Source of the DNA: Sepioteuthis lessoniana
Taxonomy: Eukaryota; Mollusca; Cephalopoda; Myopsida; Loliginidae
Direction: 5' to 3'
Length of the DNA stretch: 64,000 bases
Assembly (NCBI GenBank): GCA_963585895.1
Contig: OY757913.1
Coordinates: 106,020,618 to 106,084,617, forward strand
How positions within the stretch are numbered: position 1 is the stretch's first letter; every line of letters begins with the position of its first letter. Shown one piece after another: positions 32,105 through 43,691 of this stretch. The notes under the pieces are model-generated. The model was given only the letters and a program-made list of their open reading frames with translations, was not told the origin of the DNA and searched no databases. The translations under genes and the position numbers were made by a program.

Positions 32105-32590
32105 AATTGTAAAATAATTAGGGATAGTAATTAATTATTTTAGTAAAGAATTGTTTTCTGGCTGAACTTTGAGTTCGTAATTTCAGATTTTCGATTTGGA
32201 AAGGTCAACGCCTGCGTAACCTTGTTTGTGCCAACATGTCAACCGATGTCAAAATAGACAGATTTGTTTTACAATCAGCGGAAAGCAAAATAGTAAACAT
32301 AAAGAATTCGGTTGATATCCACTGATATTTAGCAATGACGTGTCACTAAAAGGTTTTAGTGATTACGTGTGATTAAAATATTAGTTCGGGAATTATTTTA
32401 AGAAATATATAAGAAGATTTTGGAAGAGAGAATAAATCAGCAGTCAAAGAACCAGAAGCAGTTGGAGGACACGGAGCAGAGAGGCCCCGATGGGTGGAGG
32501 TCGGCTGACGGTGAGGTTGCACGTGCACAGGTAGCGGTCGGGTCGATAAAGAAGAAATCTCTATGTCTGTGGTTGTCCGTTTAGCCTCGC
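32105..32590 (+). other. Inserted unassigned block, possibly LTR-like
   Basis: Sits inside the old RTE remnant. GAAATATATAAGAAG (32401) and GAGAATAAATCAGC (32427) could be a TATA-like box and a polyadenylation-like signal. I see no defined ends, so LTR origin is only a guess. Confidence 0.25.
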
Positions 32591-32596
32591 ACGGTA

Positions 32597-32785
32597 TATC
32601 ATCATCATCATCATGTCGTGCCGCCAGCACGGATATCCCTGACCATCTCTCGCCACTTCTCCCTATCATTCATCGCCTCCGGCAGGTCTTCAGGGTTACA
32701 TCCTGTGTCTTCACATAGCTGCTGTATGTAAGTTCGAGCTAGTCGTCCTACTTTTGCTTGGCCATATGTGGGGGTCCATATATAG
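32597..32785 (-). mobile_element. RTE LINE, short 3' fragment
   Basis: (TCA)n at 32597-32613, then the complement of the RTE C-terminus (GTCGTGCCGCCAGCACGGAT, GGCAGGTCTTCAGGGTTAC), ending at GTGGGGGTCCATA. It is close in sequence to the 4374 copy, so younger than the remnant it sits in. Confidence 0.85.
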
Positions 32786-33077
32786 TCTCCATCTTAATCA
32801 GTGGACCTATTACTGTACCACTCTTTCTTTCTTTTCGCTGTCTGTTGTAAACGTTGCAGTCCGAAATAAACTTTCTCATCCAGAGAATAACAGACTGGTT
32901 TTTTAATTGTGTTGTGTTTCAACTTTCAAAATGGAACTGGTAATACTACAGAAGTCTACATCCGCAATTTTTCTGTAGGATATCTTCTCCTTCTGCTTCT
33001 GCTCCTTGCCTTTTTTTTTAATGAGACCATTTTTTTTAATTAGATCTAGAGACGTTCTTAGTACATAATGAAGACAG

Positions 33078-33595
33078 ATTGGCATAATGGTTAGTGTTCA
33101 CCAATGGCCCGGGAGACCAGGGTTCAATCCCTGGTCGAGCCATACTAAAGACTTAAAAAATGGTACTTGATGCCTCCTTGTCTAATACTCAGCATTATAA
33201 GGTACGCATCCAGAGTAAAGTGGAGCAAGGGAAAGGAGTGGCACCCTTCTCTACACCTTGGTGTAAGTAAGTAAAGTAAAGTTGGTGACCGTTGTCGACG
33301 GTGACCCGAAGGCTCCCTTTTCGATAACTACAACACCAAGGTGTAGGGGAGGGCGCTACTCCTTTCCCTGAGTTACTCCACTTTACCCTTGATTCTTACC
33401 TTATAATGTTGAGTGTTAAGCAAGATAGCATCAAGTATTATTTTTTGAGTCTTTGATATGACTCGACCTGGAGATTGAACCCAGGTCTCCTGGGCTATTG
33501 GCGAACCATTATGCCAATGTACTTGGTGTAGTAGCTATCAAAAAGGGTGCCTTCGGGTCACGCTCGACGATGGTTGTCAACTTTACTTACTTATT
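33078..33595 (+). mobile_element. SINE-C copy, split by another SINE-C
   Basis: The head ATAATGGTTAGTGTTCACC, B-box-like GGTTCAATCCC and body run to CTACACCTTGGTGTA (33265). The rest resumes at CTTGGTGTAGTAGCTATC (33522) and ends at TTTACTTACTTA. The interval is filled by an antisense SINE-C. Confidence 0.8.
33266..33521 (-). mobile_element. SINE-C inserted antisense into another SINE-C
   Basis: The plus strand begins with the complement of the tail (AGTAAGTAAAGTAAAGTTGG) and ends at the complement of the head (GAACCATTATGCCAATGT). CTTGGTGTA flanks it at 33257-33265 and 33522-33530, a 9-bp target-site duplication. Confidence 0.8.
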
Positions 33596-34003
33596 AACAG
33601 AAATGGTGCTAATTTATCTCCTTGAAAGACTCCTGTGTTAGTATCCCAATCAGGTAAACAAAACCATTGCTTTTATGTTTTTGTAGATCATCATTATTTC
33701 CTCTCTGTATAGAATCAGATGTGTTGGAGACATTTACAAACAAGTGTTGTCTCAATAATAAAAAAAAAAAACCGTTTTGATTTTTGGTAAGAATTTTCTT
33801 AATTTCAGTTTGAATTATGTGGTAAGTTGATATAAACCTAAGCAATTAAAATTCCTGAAATGATAGTTTAATTTTCTTTTTCCTCATTTTCCGTTCTTTT
33901 TTTAATCTATATTTTAATTCTTACAATTAAATAATCTTCTTTTTTTTAATAAAACATCTCATAACCTTTTATAAAAGGTGACATTTTCGAATCCAATATT
34001 TTT

Positions 34004-34390
34004 ATAGAATCATCATCATCAACCATGCCGTGCCGCTAGAACGGATATCCCTGACCCTCTCTCGCCACTTTTCCCCATCGTTCATCGCCTCTGGTAGGTC
34101 TTCAGGGCTACATCCCGTATCCTCACATAGCTGCTGAATGTATGTTCGTGCTGGTCGTCCTGTTTTTGCCCGGCCATATGTACGGGGTCCATAGGAGTAC
34201 ATCACGTATGAGCTCGTCCCTACTTCTCCAGCAGTGACCTGCATGTCTGCTTCGTCTAACTTGAATAGTTTTCGTGATGGAAGGCAGGTGGCCGTATAGT
34301 TGGTACCTTGTGGGGTGTTGCCGCCAGGACTTGTTCAATGTTGCTCGCAACATTCTTGTGTAATTGCCGTCTAGCTTCTTTTCCAGCGTT
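34004..34390 (-). mobile_element. RTE LINE, 5'-truncated 3' fragment
   Basis: CATCATCATCA tail at 34011, then the complement of the C-terminal coding region. Minus-strand frames read MLRATLNKSWRQHPTRYQLY and GRAKTGRPARTYIQQLCEDT with a frame change between them. The match ends near 34388 at the complement of KRLEKKLD. A T-run follows, and the satellite array begins 65 bp further on. Confidence 0.85.
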
Positions 34391-34454
34391 TTTTTTTTTT
34401 TTTTCGTTTTTCACTACGCTTTGTTTCATTAACAATCCGGAGTTTAATTAATTA

Positions 34455-37400
34455 ACTCGTGTGTTTTGAACGTGTCGTATGTAAACGACACATTAAATGT
34501 GATACTCATTACCGAATCAGGCATTCGGCTAGGCATACTATAACTGAATATTAGTCTACCTGATATAACGATTTTTGATCTCCAGTTATAAAAGAAGTTA
34601 TACATACAAAGCAGTAAATCCCCGAGTGTGGGCCCCCCATGCTTTCTTTTACCCAGGTAAAATTTTATTAACTCGTGTGTTTTGAACGTGTCGTATGTAA
34701 ACGACACATTAAATGTGATACTCATTACCGAATCAGGCATTCGGCTAGGCATACTATAACTGAATATTAGTCTACCTGATATAACGATTTTTGATCTCCA
34801 GTTATAAAAGAAGTTATACATACAAAGCAGTAAATCCCCGAGTGTGGGCCCCCCATGCTTTCTTTTACCCAGGTAAAATTTTATTCACTCGTGTGTTTTG
34901 AACGTGTCGTATGTAAACGACACATTAAATGTGATACTCATTACCGAATCAGGCATTCGGCTAGGCATACTATAACTGAATATTAGTCTACCTGATATAA
35001 CGATTTTTGATCTCCAGTTATAAAAGAAGTTATACATACAAAGCAGTAAATCCCCGAGTGTGGGCCCCCCATGCTTTCTTTTACCCAGGTAAAATTTTAT
35101 TCACTCGTGTGTTTTGAACGTGTCGTATGTAAACGACACATTAAATGTGATACTCATTACCGAATCAGGCATTCGGCTAGGCATACTATAACTGAATATT
35201 AGTCTACCTGATATAACGATTTTTGATCTCCAGTTATAAAAGAAGTTATACATACAAAGCAGTAAATCCCCGAGTGTGGGCCCCCCATGCTTTCTTTTAC
35301 CCAGGTAAAATTTTATTCACTCGTGTGTTTTGAACGTGTCGTATGTAAACGACACATTAAATGTGATACTCATTACCGAATCAGGCATTCGGCTAGGCAT
35401 ACTATAACTGAATATTAGTCTACCTGATATAACGATTTTTGATCTCCAGTTATAAAAGAAGTTATACATACAAAGCAGTAAATCCCCGAGTGTGGGCCCC
35501 CCATGCTTTCTTTTACCCAGGTAAAATTTTATTCACTCGTGTGTTTTGAACGTGTCGTATGTAAACGACACATTAAATGTGATACTCATTACCGAATCAG
35601 GCATTCGGCTAGGCATACTATAACTGAATATTAGTCTACCTGATATAACGATTTTTGATCTCCAGTTATAAAAGAAGTTATACATACAAAGCAGTAAATC
35701 CCCGAGTGTGGGCCCCCCATGCTTTCTTTTACCCAGGTAAAATTTTATTCACTCGTGTGTTTTGAACGTGTCGTATGTAAACGACACATTAAATGTGATA
35801 CTCATTACCGAATCAGGCATTCGGCTAGGCATACTATAACTGAATATTAGTCTACCTGATATAACGATTTTTGATCTCCAGTTATAAAAGAAGTTATACA
35901 TACAAAGCAGTAAATCCCCGAGTGTGGGCCCCCCATGCTTTCTTTTACCCAGGTAAAATTTTATTAACTCGTGTGTTTTGAACGTGTCGTATGTAAACGA
36001 CACATTAAATGTGATACTCATTACCGAATCAGGCATTCGGCTAGGCATACTATAACTGAATATTAGTCTACCTGATATAACGATTTTTGATCTCCAGTTA
36101 TAAAAGAAGTTATACATACAAAGCAGTAAATCCCCGAGTGTGGGCCCCCCATGCTTTCTTTTACCCAGGTAAAATTTTATTCACTCGTGTGTTTTGAACG
36201 TGTCGTATGTAAACGACACATTAAATGTGATACTCATTACCGAATCAGGCATTCGGCTAGGCATACTATAACTGAATATTAGTCTACCTGATATAACGAT
36301 TTTTGATCTCCAGTTATAAAAGAAGTTATACATACAAAGCAGTAAATCCCCGAGTGTGGGCCCCCCATGCTTTCTTTTACCCAGGTAAAATTTTATTCAC
36401 TCGTGTGTTTTGAACGTGTCGTATGTAAACGACACATTAAATGTGATACTCATTACCGAATCAGGCATTCGGCTAGGCATACTATAACTGAATATTAGTC
36501 TACCTGATATAACGATTTTTGATCTCCAGTTATAAAAGAAGTTATACATACAAAGCAGTAAATCCCCGAGTGTGGGCCCCCCATGCTTTCTTTTACCCAG
36601 GTAAAATTTTATTCACTCGTGTGTTTTGAACGTGTCGTATGTAAACGACACATTAAATGTGATACTCATTACCGAATCAGGCATTCGGCTAGGCATACTA
36701 TAACTGAATATTAGTCTACCTGATATAACGATTTTTGATCTCCAGTTATAAAAGAAGTTATACATACAAAGCAGTAAATCCCCGAGTGTGGGCCCCCCAT
36801 GCTTTCTTTTACCCAGGTAAAATTTTATTCACTCGTGTGTTTTGAACGTGTCGTATGTAAACGACACATTAAATGTGATACTCATTACCGAATCAGGCAT
36901 TCGGCTAGGCATACTATAACTGAATATTAGTCTACCTGATATAACGATTTTTGATCTCCAGTTATAAAAGAAGTTATACATACAAAGCAGTAAATCCCCG
37001 AGTGTGGGCCCCCCATGCTTTCTTTTACCCAGGTAAAATTTTATTCACTCGTGTGTTTTGAACGTGTCGTATGTAAACGACACATTAAATGTGATACTCA
37101 TTACCGAATCAGGCATTCGGCTAGGCATACTATAACTGAATATTAGTCTACCTGATATAACGATTTTTGATCTCCAGTTATAAAAGAAGTTATACATACA
37201 AAGCAGTAAATCCCCGAGTGTGGGCCCCCCATGCTTTCTTTTACCCAGGTAAAATTTTATTCACTCGTGTGTTTTGAACGTGTCGTATGTAAACGACACA
37301 TTAAATGTGATACTCATTACCGAATCAGGCATTCGGCTAGGCATACTATAACTGAATATTAGTCTACCTGATATAACGATTTTTGATCTCCAGTTATAAA

Positions 37401-38989
37401 AGAAGTTATACATACAAAGCAGTAAATCCCCGAGTGTGGGCCCCCCATGCTTTCTTTTACCCAGGTAAAATTTTATTCACTCGTGTGTTTTGAACGTGTC
37501 GTATGTAAACGACACATTAAATGTGATACTCATTACCGAATCAGGCATTCGGCTAGGCATACTATAACTGAATATTAGTCTACCTGATATAACGATTTTT
37601 GATCTCCAGTTATAAAAGAAGTTATACATACAAAGCAGTAAATCCCCGAGTGTGGGCCCCCCATGCTTTCTTTTACCCAGGTAAAATTTTATTCACTCGT
37701 GTGTTTTGAACGTGTCGTATGTAAACGACACATTAAATGTGATACTCATTACCGAATCAGGCATTCGGCTAGGCATACTATAACTGAATATTAGTCTACC
37801 TGATATAACGATTTTTGATCTCCAGTTATAAAAGAAGTTATACATACAAAGCAGTAAATCCCCGAGTGTGGGCCCCCCATGCTTTCTTTTACCCAGGTAA
37901 AATTTTATTCACTCGTGTGTTTTGAACGTGTCGTATGTAAACGACACATTAAATGTGATACTCATTACCGAATCAGGCATTCGGCTAGGCATACTATAAC
38001 TGAATATTAGTCTACCTGATATAACGATTTTTGATCTCCAGTTATAAAAGAAGTTATACATACAAAGCAGTAAATCCCCGAGTGTGGGCCCCCCATGCTT
38101 TCTTTTACCCAGGTAAAATTTTATTCACTCGTGTGTTTTGAACGTGTCGTATGTAAACGACACATTAAATGTGATACTCATTACCGAATCAGGCATTCGG
38201 CTAGGCATACTATAACTGAATATTAGTCTACCTGATATAACGATTTTTGATCTCCAGTTATAAAAGAAGTTATACATACAAAGCAGTAAATCCCCGAGTG
38301 TGGGCCCCCCATGCTTTCTTTTACCCAGGTAAAATTTTATTCACTCGTGTGTTTTGAACGTGTCGTATGTAAACGACACATTAAATGTGATACTCATTAC
38401 CGAATCAGGCATTCGGCTAGGCATACTATAACTGAATATTAGTCTACCTGATATAACGATTTTTGATCTCCAGTTATAAAAGAAGTTATACATACAAAGC
38501 AGTAAATCCCCGAGTGTGGGCCCCCCATGCTTTCTTTTACCCAGGTAAAATTTTATTCACTCGTGTGTTTTGAACGTGTCGTATGTAAACGACACATTAA
38601 ATGTGATACTCATTACCGAATCAGGCATTCGGCTAGGCATACTATAACTGAATATTAGTCTACCTGATATAACGATTTTTGATCTCCAGTTATAAAAGAA
38701 GTTATACATACAAAGCAGTAAATCCCCGAGTGTGGGCCCCCCATGCTTTCTTTTACCCAGGTAAAATTTTATTCACTCGTGTGTTTTGAACGTGTCGTAT
38801 GTAAACGACACATTAAATGTGATACTCATTACCGAATCAGGCATTCGGCTAGGCATACTATAACTGAATATTAGTCTACCTGATATAACGATTTTTGATC
38901 TCCAGTTATAAAAGAAGTTATACATACAAAGCAGTAAATCCCCGAGTGTGGGCCCCCCATGCTTTCTTTACCCAGGTAAAATTTTATTC
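34455..38989. repeat. 216-bp satellite, 21 near-identical units
   Basis: The text ACTCGTGTGTTTTGAACGTG recurs every 216 bp from 34455 to 38775, giving 21 units. I see only two variant sites: A instead of C just before units 1, 2 and 8, and one missing T in the last unit. Each unit contains a hairpin (GTGTCGT-ATGTAA-ACGACAC), a TATA-like TTATAAAAG and a run of G/C (GGGCCCCCC). The right edge runs straight into a hAT-like terminus (38993-39031). 216 is a multiple of three, so a frame on the minus strand crosses units and is stopped by TGA at most junctions; I do not regard it as a gene. Confidence 0.97.
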
Positions 38990-39031
38990 ACTCCAGGGGG
39001 TCTATACGGACCACTTTGAGAAACCCTGTTT
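38990..39031 (-). mobile_element. hAT-like transposon end
   Basis: The minus strand starts CAGGGTTTCTCAAAGTGGTC, followed by CGTATAGACCCCCTGG, and continues directly into satellite-unit sequence. CAGNG...TCTCAAA...GTGGTC is the usual style of hAT terminal inverted repeats. The other end and a transposase are not visible. Confidence 0.55.
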
Positions 39032-39109
39032 TGGCACTTTGCTTTCTTTAATGTTTTCTTACATTTAATATCGACAGTTTTGTAAATGGATGTAATGTGA
39101 GAGTTCGCA

Positions 39110-39660
<551 letters not shown>

Positions 39661-40100
39661 TTCTTATTTTGCTTGCAGTTCAGCGAACAGTGTTTTTTAT
39701 CTGTTTTTGTATTTTAATTGTTTTATTGAAAGCATAAATTTGCTGAGTGGCTTATATAGTAACTTTTATGCTCAGAAAATTTCATGAATATACAGAAAAG
39801 AGGGAGATGAAAATTACGTTAAGGAGATGTCAACAGTGGCATAGTGAGACCCCATAACATGAGTAACAAAGATTGAGGATTTGCCAATAATTGACAGCGG
39901 AAGGACTGGTTTTTCCATTTTTTTTGTCTTTTTCTTCTTTTGTAATGTTCAATTCCTGTGGCTTTCTCGGAGCAAAACGAAGGGTATTAAACGTCGATGG
40001 AATAAATGACATTTCCCAAACAGATGAGGCTAAAAAGAGAATCCACTTGCAATGATAAAGCCCCCATATCACGAGTATATCTACGTGTTTAGTTAACTAT
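39661..40100. other. Unassigned sequence
   Basis: No gene recognised; ends at the SINE-C target duplication AGTTAACTAT. Confidence 0.4.
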
Positions 40101-40365
40101 GGCCCGGTTTAAACCGGGCCATTGGTGAGTTGATTTTTCACCAATGGTCTGGAAGACTGGGGTTCAATCCCAGGTCAAGTCATACCAAAGATTCAAAAAT
40201 GATACTTGGTGCCACCTTGTTTGACACTCAGCATTATAAGTTAAGGATCAAGGGTAAAGCTGGGCAGTCAAGGGAATGAAGTAGCACTCTCCCCGTCAGC
40301 TTTGTGAAGTAGCTATTGAAAAGGGAAGTCATAGGTCGCCCTCGACTGAAGTCACTGACTTACGT
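40101..40365 (+). mobile_element. SINE-C, complete, with target-site duplication
   Basis: Starts at the perfect 20-bp palindrome GGCCCGGTTTAAACCGGGCC. It continues with a B-box-like GGTTCAATCCC, GTCATACCAAAG, and a tail ending GGTCGCCCTCGACTGAAG. AGTTAACTAT (40091-40100) and AGTTAACCAT (40366-40375) are a 10-bp duplication with one change. Confidence 0.85.
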
Positions 40366-40375
40366 AGTTAACCAT

Positions 40376-41154
40376 AGCCAAGGAAAAACGCCAGAGATAT
40401 TGATATTTGTATTTAAAAGATATATCTCAGCCACTTTATAAATAACTTTACAGGCAATTTTTTACTGAAAGCGTTTTATTTTTTGTTGCATCTGACCACG
40501 GGCCAATCTGAGTATATTATCTTGATTTTCAATACAGAACTAGTATATACACAGAAACACATATTACATATTTACTGTAAAAAAGATCGACTTTTATAAT
40601 TAAATCTAATATAGTATAATATATTGTTACGTTGCATATCAAAAAGAGATCGTTTCGTAAGGGAAAATAAAAAAAAAAAGTCGTTCAGTCAATAAGAATC
40701 GAATTTACAATACCAGCAATAGTATACGATAGTAGATTATATAACGTGATGACCTGCCCTTACGAACGACCTAAACGCCAAGAAATATTGTTCGTGACTG
40801 AAAGAAACTGTTAAATAGTTCAATCGCATGAACACTCTTTTTAAGTTTGAGAGGCACTCAGGCGTTCAGTGCAATTTTTGCAGTGGTCATTGACACATCT
40901 GTCGATTAGATATTGATTTGAATGGTTTCCCGATAAAACTTGAACTTGAACACACATACACACACATACACACATACACTAATAAAGTTATAGGTCGACC
41001 GATGAGTAAGGAAATCATGTATCTAGATAAAAATGAAAAAATCAAAAAGAGATGTTTACACTTATGCTCGTGTATCGATGGGATAGGGATATACATAAAT
41101 ATCATCATAAATGATACGGAATGATATTTAGACACAAAAGACACTCAGGTTGAC
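40376..41154. other. Unassigned sequence
   Basis: A CA-rich patch lies at 40950-40978. Short frames on both strands show no family resemblance. Confidence 0.4.
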
Positions 41155-41163
41155 ATATATATA

Positions 41164-41212
<49 letters not shown>
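41155..41212. repeat. (TA)n microsatellite
   Basis: TA run with one phase slip. A (GA)n tract follows at 41348-41372. Confidence 0.95.
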
Positions 41213-41214
<2 letters not shown>

Positions 41215-41535
41215 CGATGTTATGGACATCTGCACATGGACGTACCAGCGTTGTCCGACTCGTAAAGATTTCCTAATATCAGCACTAAGCGGACACCAAA
41301 TGTGGCAAATATGACCTGACAGGAGTGAGAGAGTATAGAGATGAATGGAGAGAGAGAGAGAGAGAGAGAGAATCAAGAGAACCCTGGGCTACTAGAGTGC
41401 CTTTAGAATAGATAGATAGATAGATATGAAGCAACGTAAATACTTATTAGATTGATGGAGAAATACAGTGATTAGAAATGAAAATAGACCGATGAAGACA
41501 ATAATACATCGAATTGGTTGACAAATATGAAAATG

Positions 41536-41539
<4 letters not shown>

Positions 41540-41631
<92 letters not shown>
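41540..41631 (+). repeat. (TA)n(TG)n compound microsatellite
   Basis: TA (41540-41578, one GT interruption) then TG to 41631. Confidence 0.95.
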
Positions 41632-41633
<2 letters not shown>

Positions 41634-41644
41634 TGTTTTCGGGG

Positions 41645-41730
41645 GGTGCATGGTTTCGCTGTCTTTGTTTAACAGCACATCAGCATTCGTGGGTTATCTG
41701 ATTCCGAATTCACCTTTGAAGGAAATAATT
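41645..41730 (-). repeat. SINE-A/D tail fragment
   Basis: Complement of the shared tail: TTTGTTTAACAGCACATCAG, TGGGTTATCTGATTCCG. Confidence 0.5.
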
Positions 41731-41754
41731 ATAAAATTATTAACATATCATTAT

Positions 41755-41960
41755 TGAATTATTGTAAATTAAACGGCATCAGATGCTCTGGCTCTAGTTC
41801 TGATGAGTCTGGAGTACAACTCTGACCCGAAGCGAGACTCCGGGTAAAGTTCGCATCGATGCGTCCAATAGATCATTTTTACAAAAAGTGTAAATATAAA
41901 TGTACTACGAACGTAATTCCCTAACATCATGGAAAAAAAAACAACTTAGATTAGTTCACG
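41755..41960 (+). repeat. SINE-D-related old repeat
   Basis: Shares GCATCAGATG, GTCTGGAGTACAACTCTGAC, GGGTAAAGTTCGCATCGATG and ATAAATGTACTACGAACGT with 47336-47545 in the same orientation. Confidence 0.6.
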
Positions 41961-42145
41961 TGGGTTATTTAATTCCGAATCTACCTTTAAAGGAAAGTAG
42001 TGGTACTATTTAACCCATAGCTTGGGAAGGTATAAGTGGGTTTATGCCTTTCTCAAGGATATTTAATCCGAAAGAGAACGTGATAGCCCGACTGGGATTC
42101 GAACTTCCTTACTACGATGTCACCGTTCAATATGTTAGCTACTAC
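41961..42145 (-). mobile_element. SINE-A copy
   Basis: Complement of the tail (GTGGGTTATTTAATTCCG), the body (AGTAGTGGTACTATTTAACC) and part of the head (CGACTGGGATTCGAACTTCC). Confidence 0.65.
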
Positions 42146-42229
42146 AACACGTAGTTATGGTTTATCATCTTAACGGCATATCAACCGGGAAAGGGTTATT
42201 TAATGCCGAAATTTGGTTATTTATGTGCC

Positions 42230-42850
42230 GTAACATTTTTGTCTGTTATGATTTATTTGCACGGTGATGTGATGTCAAGTATTCCTATCTAATACTAACA
42301 ATTCATACACAGTTATATAGTATTAAGTAACTATTTATATTTAGTAATTATAACTAGTCTGAACACTGTAACTAATAATAATAATCATTCTTAAACAAAT
42401 ATTTTTTCACGTCACTGTTTTAATACGAATAACATGCCTTCATATATATGATATGAAGTATTCTAATAAAAGTAATTTTCGGTTGTATAGTGGCTCGTAC
42501 CACGTTACTTCCGGTATCGTAGAACTATAAAAGACGTCGCGTCTCTAGAGAGAAGGACAGTAGATAGAAGCAGAGGCAGAGAGAGATCTGAAAGACCTCG
42601 GTCTGTAGAAGACCAACTTCGGACGTAACACCTACAACGAGAGACCTATAATATTGGTCAGACTGGACCACTTGAGTTGATGAATGATTAACTGTTTCAC
42701 TGTGTATTGTTTCCTTACCACGATACAACATTTTCCAATTGAAGTATTTGATCAATAAAAAGGACCCCAACAGGGACTCTCATTCCGGTTCAAAGTGGAC
42801 GTAGATGTATATTCCACTTCTTCAAAACCAAAGCCTGACCACTAGATCCT
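42230..42850 (+). mobile_element. Possible solo LTR (LTR retrotransposon fossil)
   Basis: AACTATAAAAGACGTCG (TATA-like, 42520) and GATCAATAAAAAGGACCCC (polyadenylation-like, 42750) have LTR-style spacing, in a region less AT-rich than its flanks. No second copy, flanking duplication or coding part is visible, so the call is tentative and the ends are rough. Confidence 0.35.
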
Positions 42851-43275
42851 GATTAGATTTATAACCCTGATCCCCATTTTCCTATGACCTTTACTCCTCG
42901 GCCAAAGATACAGTGTGCATATTCTAAACACCACCGAATAGAGGTGACACTTAAATAGTGGAATATTAAATAGTGGGTTATTAATGGTTCTGACCAGAAC
43001 ACATCAATATGCTGATATATAATTACTCCTTCTATTATTAAAGAAAAAAAACTTAGTACATCGTTTATCAACTCATTTTTTTAATCTTTCTATAATATTC
43101 AAAACTTTTCGGAGTGGGAAGTCTTTGCTGTCCCTTGGACATACAGCCGGCGTATTATAAGTTCCCAGATATGAGTAACAAAAAGTAAACATCTCTTTCT
43201 CATGGAAACTTGGTAAGATTAACTTACAGGGTGCGCAAGCAAAATTTGGAATATTTCAGTAAAATGATAAACGAC
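42851..43275. other. Unassigned sequence
   Basis: ACAGGGTGCGCAAGCAAAAT at 43226 resembles a DNA transposon end, without a partner. Nothing else found. Confidence 0.35.
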
Positions 43276-43283
43276 TCTGCTAT

Positions 43284-43592
43284 CATCATCATCATCATGT
43301 TGTGCCACTAGCACGGATATCCCTGACCCTCCCTCACCACTTTTCCCTATCGTTCATCGCCTCTGGCAGGTCACCAGGGCTACATCCCGTATCCAAACAT
43401 AGCTGCTGAATGTATGTTCGTGCTGGTCGTCTTGCTTTTGTCCGGCCATATGAGGGGGTTCATAGGAGTATATCACTTATGAGCTCGTCCCTGCTTCTCC
43501 AGCAGTGTCCTGCATGTCTGGTTCGTCTAATTTGGATAGTTTTCGTGATGGGAGGCAGGTGGCCGTATAGTTGGTGTCTTGAGGGGTGTTGT
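43284..43592 (-). mobile_element. RTE LINE, 5'-truncated 3' fragment with target-site duplication
   Basis: CATCATCATCATCATG tail, then the complement of the RTE C-terminus. TCTGCTAT flanks it at 43276-43283 and 43593-43600. About 310 bp remain. Confidence 0.85.
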
Positions 43593-43691
43593 TCTGCTAT
43601 AAATAATATTAATTTTTATTTTAAAAGATAAACAACAACATAAGAAGATAGGCTCCAAACAGTAAGTTCGCTCAATATGACTGTCGTTTTT

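Larger units (their letters stand above)
31606..33845 (-). pseudogene. Old RTE LINE, broken up by later insertions
   Basis: Three minus-strand blocks follow the RTE protein order. 33845-33600 holds ILTKNQNGF (finger/palm) and a GVFQGD-like piece. 33085-32940 holds YVLRTSLDLIKKNGL and YRKIADVDF, where the catalytic YADD would be. 32100-31606 holds MCFKHDEAITSLNG, FINHFTYRVSNIPSTE and LVRRTRL. Between them lie SINE-C copies (33078-33595), a younger RTE 3' fragment (32597-32785) and ~490 bp of other sequence (32105-32590). Many frame breaks make it one of the oldest LINEs here. Confidence 0.65.

Noticed and set aside
34444-34821. A 125-codon minus-strand frame beginning MYNFFYNWRSK, also seen at 35749-36117
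   Set aside because: It is the 216-bp satellite read through a junction. It arises because the period is a multiple of three and one base differs; most units stop at the junction.
34455-38989. Satellite as a CRISPR-like or rDNA spacer array
   Set aside because: Units abut without spacers and no rRNA sequence is present on either side.
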